Shown here: positions 14,090 through 15,844 of the stretch, one piece after another | Layout of the letters: each line of letters begins with the position of its first letter | Numbering within the stretch: the first letter of the stretch is position 1 | Source: an uncultured Tessaracoccus sp. | GTDB lineage: Bacteria > Actinomycetota > Actinomycetes > Propionibacteriales > Propionibacteriaceae | DNA: 15,844 nucleotides | Reading direction: 5' to 3' | Assembly: GCF_947255005.1 (NCBI RefSeq) | Contig: NZ_CAMYFI010000052.1 | Span: 1-15,844, forward strand | Position numbers and translations under genes: made by a program | Notes under the pieces: model-generated | Databases searched by the model: none | Told to the model about the DNA's origin: nothing | What the model saw: the letters and a program-made list of their open reading frames with translations, nothing else

Positions 14090-15520
14090 TCAGAGCACCG
14101 CGCCTGGCTGGTAGGCGGCGGCTTCGGGATTCGCCGCGACGATAGCCTCCACCTGCTGCGCCACCGCATCCACCTGGCGGCCCGCCGTGCCGGCGAGCTT
14201 CAACGGCTGAGTGACAAGGGCACCCAGTTCGTCGCGGGTGAGGCCAAGGCGCTCGTCGGCGGCGAGGCGGTCGAGCAGGTCGTTGACCTGCAGGCCCTCG
14301 CGCATCTCGAGTGCCACGGCGACGGCGTGCTCCTTGATGGCCTCGTGCGCTGCCTCGCGCCCCACGCCCTTGCGCACCGCGGCCATGAGCACCTTCGTCG
14401 TGGTGAGGAACGGCAGGTAGCGCTGGAGCTCCGCCTCAATCACGGCGGGGAAAGCGCCGAAATCTTGCAGCACGGTGAGGAAGGTCTCGAACATCCCGTC
14501 CAGTGCAAAGAAGGCGTCGGGTAGCGCGACGCGGCGCACGACGGAACAGGACACGTCGCCTTCGTTCCATTGGTCGCCGGCGAGCTCCCCCACCATCGAG
14601 ACGTAGCCGCGCAGGATCACGGCCATCCCGTTCACGCGCTCGCAGGAGCGGGTGTTCATCTTGTGCGGCATGGCCGACGAGCCAACCTGGCCCTCCTTGA
14701 ACCCCTCGGTGACGAGCTCGAGCCCCGCCATGAGCCGCACTGTCGTCGCGACGTTGCTGGGCGCGGCGGCGATCTGCGCGAGGGCGGTGACGACGTCATA
14801 ATCCAGACTGCGCGGGTACACCTGCCCCGTAGAGGTGAGCACGCGCTGGAAACCGAGCCCTTCGGCGACCTGACGTTCCAGCGCGTCGAGTTTGTCGACA
14901 TCGCCGCCCAGCAGGTCAAGCATGTCCTGCGCCGTGCCCATGGGCCCCTTGATGCCGCGCGCCGGATAGCGGGCAATCAGTTCGTCGAGGCGCTGCAGCG
15001 CGGTGAGCAGTTCGTCGGCGGCGGTCGCGAAGCGCTTGCCGAGCGTGGTGATCTGGGCCGCGACGTTGTGCGAGCGCCCCGTCAACGCCTGGTCGCGGTA
15101 CTGCACTGCCAGCCTGGTGAGCTGCGCCAGCGTGGCGATGGTGCGCGAGCGAACAAGGCGCAGCGACTCCAAGATTTGTAGCTGCTCGATGTTCTCGGTG
15201 AGATCGCGCGACGTCATTCCCTTATGCACGTGCTCGAACCCGGCGAGGGCGTTGAACTCTTCGATGCGAGCCTTCACGTCGTGGCGGGTGATGCGTTCGC
15301 GCCCGGCGATCGCGTCGAGATGCACCTCGTCGATGACGGATTCGTAGGCGGCGATGACGTCGTCGGGGTTGTCTCCCCCGAAGTCGACGCCCAGGTCACG
15401 CTGGGCGCGAAGCACGGCGAGCCACAGTCGTCGTTCCGCCACCACCTTCGCTTCCGGCGCCCAGATGGCGCACATGGCGTCAGACGCGTATCGATTGGCG
15501 AGGACATTGGGCAAGCTCAT
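14090..15520 (-). CDS. purB: Adenylosuccinate lyase
   Basis: This 476-residue member of the fumarase/aspartase superfamily catalyses two purine-synthesis steps: SAICAR to AICAR plus fumarate, and adenylosuccinate to AMP plus fumarate. Key segments are ITRHDVKA (His80), TSRDLTEN (103-110), TGRSH (147-151, with the probable catalytic His151), and the signature loop GSSAMPHKMN (280-289), whose serines 281-282 and Lys287 are the expected active-site residues. The length fits actinobacterial PurB. The ATG at 15518-15520 is preceded by TAGGCT in leaderless geometry. The gene is convergent with the ABC permease, from which it is separated by the 74-bp palindrome, and divergent from the secreted-protein gene at the right edge. 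No other purine-synthesis gene is adjacent here, although punA (salvage) is in the same window. Confidence 0.95.
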   Translation of the reverse strand: MSLPNVLANRYASDAMCAIWAPEAKVVAERRLWLAVLRAQRDLGVDFGGDNPDDVIAAYESVIDEVHLDAIAGRERITRHDVKARIEEFNALAGFEHVHKGMTSRDLTENIEQLQILESLRLVRSRTIATLAQLTRLAVQYRDQALTGRSHNVAAQITTLGKRFATAADELLTALQRLDELIARYPARGIKGPMGTAQDMLDLLGGDVDKLDALERQVAEGLGFQRVLTSTGQVYPRSLDYDVVTALAQIAAAPSNVATTVRLMAGLELVTEGFKEGQVGSSAMPHKMNTRSCERVNGMAVILRGYVSMVGELAGDQWNEGDVSCSVVRRVALPDAFFALDGMFETFLTVLQDFGAFPAVIEAELQRYLPFLTTTKVLMAAVRKGVGREAAHEAIKEHAVAVALEMREGLQVNDLLDRLAADERLGLTRDELGALVTQPLKLAGTAGRQVDAVAQQVEAIVAANPEAAAYQPGAVL

Positions 15521-15526
15521 GCCGCC

Positions 15527-15532
15527 AGCCTA
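15527..15532 (-). promoter_or_regulatory. purB -10 box (TAGGCT), leaderless promoter
   Basis: On the minus strand TAGGCT matches TANNNT and ends 6 nt before the purB ATG. No good ribosome site is present; the GGCGGC next to the ATG is a poor match. Confidence 0.5.
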
Positions 15533-15665
15533 GTGGGTAGTAGCCGTCGTCGCGCGGGCGTGCACCACAGCTCGCGGCACGTCTCGCTCCACCGCGTACA
15601 GACGTGTATCGCGTGCCGTGAACGTTGCGCTCTGAAACGCCTACCGCAACGATCTCGGCGCACGC

Positions 15666-15671
15666 TAGAGT
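15666..15671 (+). promoter_or_regulatory. -10 box (TAGAGT) for the right-edge transcript
   Basis: TAGAGT matches TANNNT and would start transcription near 15678-15679, giving the secreted-protein gene a 5' leader of about 60 nt. It also ends 7 nt before a GTG (15679), the same spacing as the leaderless genes in this window. Confidence 0.4.
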
Positions 15672-15686
15672 TCCGCCAGTGGACCC

Positions 15687-15743
15687 ATGTCCATGCAACT
15701 TTTCGTACAAGTACACAACCTGCCGACGGAGACGATGCAATGA
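15687..15743 (+). CDS. Possible 18-codon upstream ORF overlapping the secreted-protein start
   Basis: The short frame encodes MSMQLFVQVHNLPTETMQ, and its TGA (15741-15743) overlaps the next gene's ATG as ATGA. The ATG lies about 8 nt from the predicted transcript start, so no normal ribosome site fits. The 4-bp overlap is the same coupling arrangement used by the kinase and regulator in this window. It may be a leader peptide or chance; I recognise no family. Confidence 0.25.
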   Translation: MSMQLFVQVHNLPTETMQ

Positions 15744-15844
15744 GGAGAACCGTGGCTTCGCTAGTGTCTTTGACACTAGCGCTGACCGGCGGTGCAGCGA
15801 TGGCACTCCACGCTGACGCCGCCCCCACCCCAAGAGATCTACCC
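15740..15844 (+). CDS. Secreted or exported protein, N-terminal signal peptide only (runs off the right edge)
   Basis: Thirty-five codons are visible. The protein starts MRRT, continues with a hydrophobic core (about 5-22) and reaches a probable signal peptidase I site near HADA-AP (about residues 24-29), then a Pro-rich mature start. The ATG has a modest GGAG eight bases upstream. A GTG at 15752 has a better-looking AGGAG before it but would remove the two arginines of the n-region, so I prefer 15740. The mature domain lies outside the window, so no function is assigned. The gene is divergent from purB. Confidence 0.65.
   Translation, partial: MRRTVASLVSLTLALTGGAAMALHADAAPTPRDLP

Noticed and set aside
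14057..15181. Long plus-strand open frames opposite purB
   Set aside because: They are reverse-frame shadows of a well-supported purB; their Arg/His/Val/Ala-rich composition looks non-genic.
15578..15651. Two 7-bp inverted repeats with equal 15-nt spacers (15578-15606 and 15623-15651) in the purB upstream region
   Set aside because: Seven-base arms in about 200 bp are not unusual by chance and their sequences are unrelated. The second lies near the predicted -35 at the right edge, but I cannot support an operator.

Overview
The window is GC-rich chromosomal DNA from an actinobacterium. I base this on the base composition, a DUF222/13E12-type HNH protein, a mycobacterial-type LpdA quinone reductase lying divergently from a purine nucleoside phosphorylase and a phosphosugar mutase (lpdA, punA/deoD and pmmB are also close together in Mycobacterium tuberculosis), and apparent leaderless promoters at most operon heads. 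A Propionibacteriaceae-like host is plausible, but I cannot fix the genus by reading alone.

Layout. 1-454 (minus) is the start of an lpdA-like flavoprotein. 455-793 is a divergent intergenic region dominated by a 123-bp nested imperfect palindrome. 794-3252 (plus) holds punA and a phosphopentomutase/phosphomannomutase-family gene, a purine and sugar-phosphate salvage pair. A perfect 22-bp inverted repeat follows, then a DUF2207 membrane protein (3386-5188). 5204-5315 holds an imperfect palindrome and a short 34-bp tandem repeat; a DUF222/HNH gene follows (5414-6802). On the minus strand are metG (6831-8615) and an MFS transporter (8682-9899). On the plus strand is a four-gene module (9975-13959): histidine kinase, LuxR-type response regulator, ABC ATPase and ABC-2 permease. 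A second perfect 22-bp inverted repeat separates it from convergent purB (14090-15520, minus). At the right edge a secreted-protein gene begins at 15740, preceded by a possible 18-codon upstream ORF.

How the genes work together. punA and the mutase form one transcription unit: the phosphorylase releases (deoxy)ribose-1-phosphate and the mutase isomerises hexose or pentose phosphates. The kinase and regulator overlap by 4 bp. The ATPase and permease overlap by 4 bp and have their own promoter just after the regulator, with near-repeated GC-rich palindromes where a regulator could bind. This is the usual arrangement of a sensor controlling a NatAB-like exporter; the signal and substrate are unknown.

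Most of the window is ordinary housekeeping. I see no phage, IS element, CRISPR array, tRNA or rRNA, and no convincing new multi-gene system. The best unexplained signals are intergenic: three long palindromic elements, the repeats ahead of the ABC genes, the repeat block before the HNH gene, a consistent leaderless-promoter signature, and the overlapping upstream ORF at the right edge.
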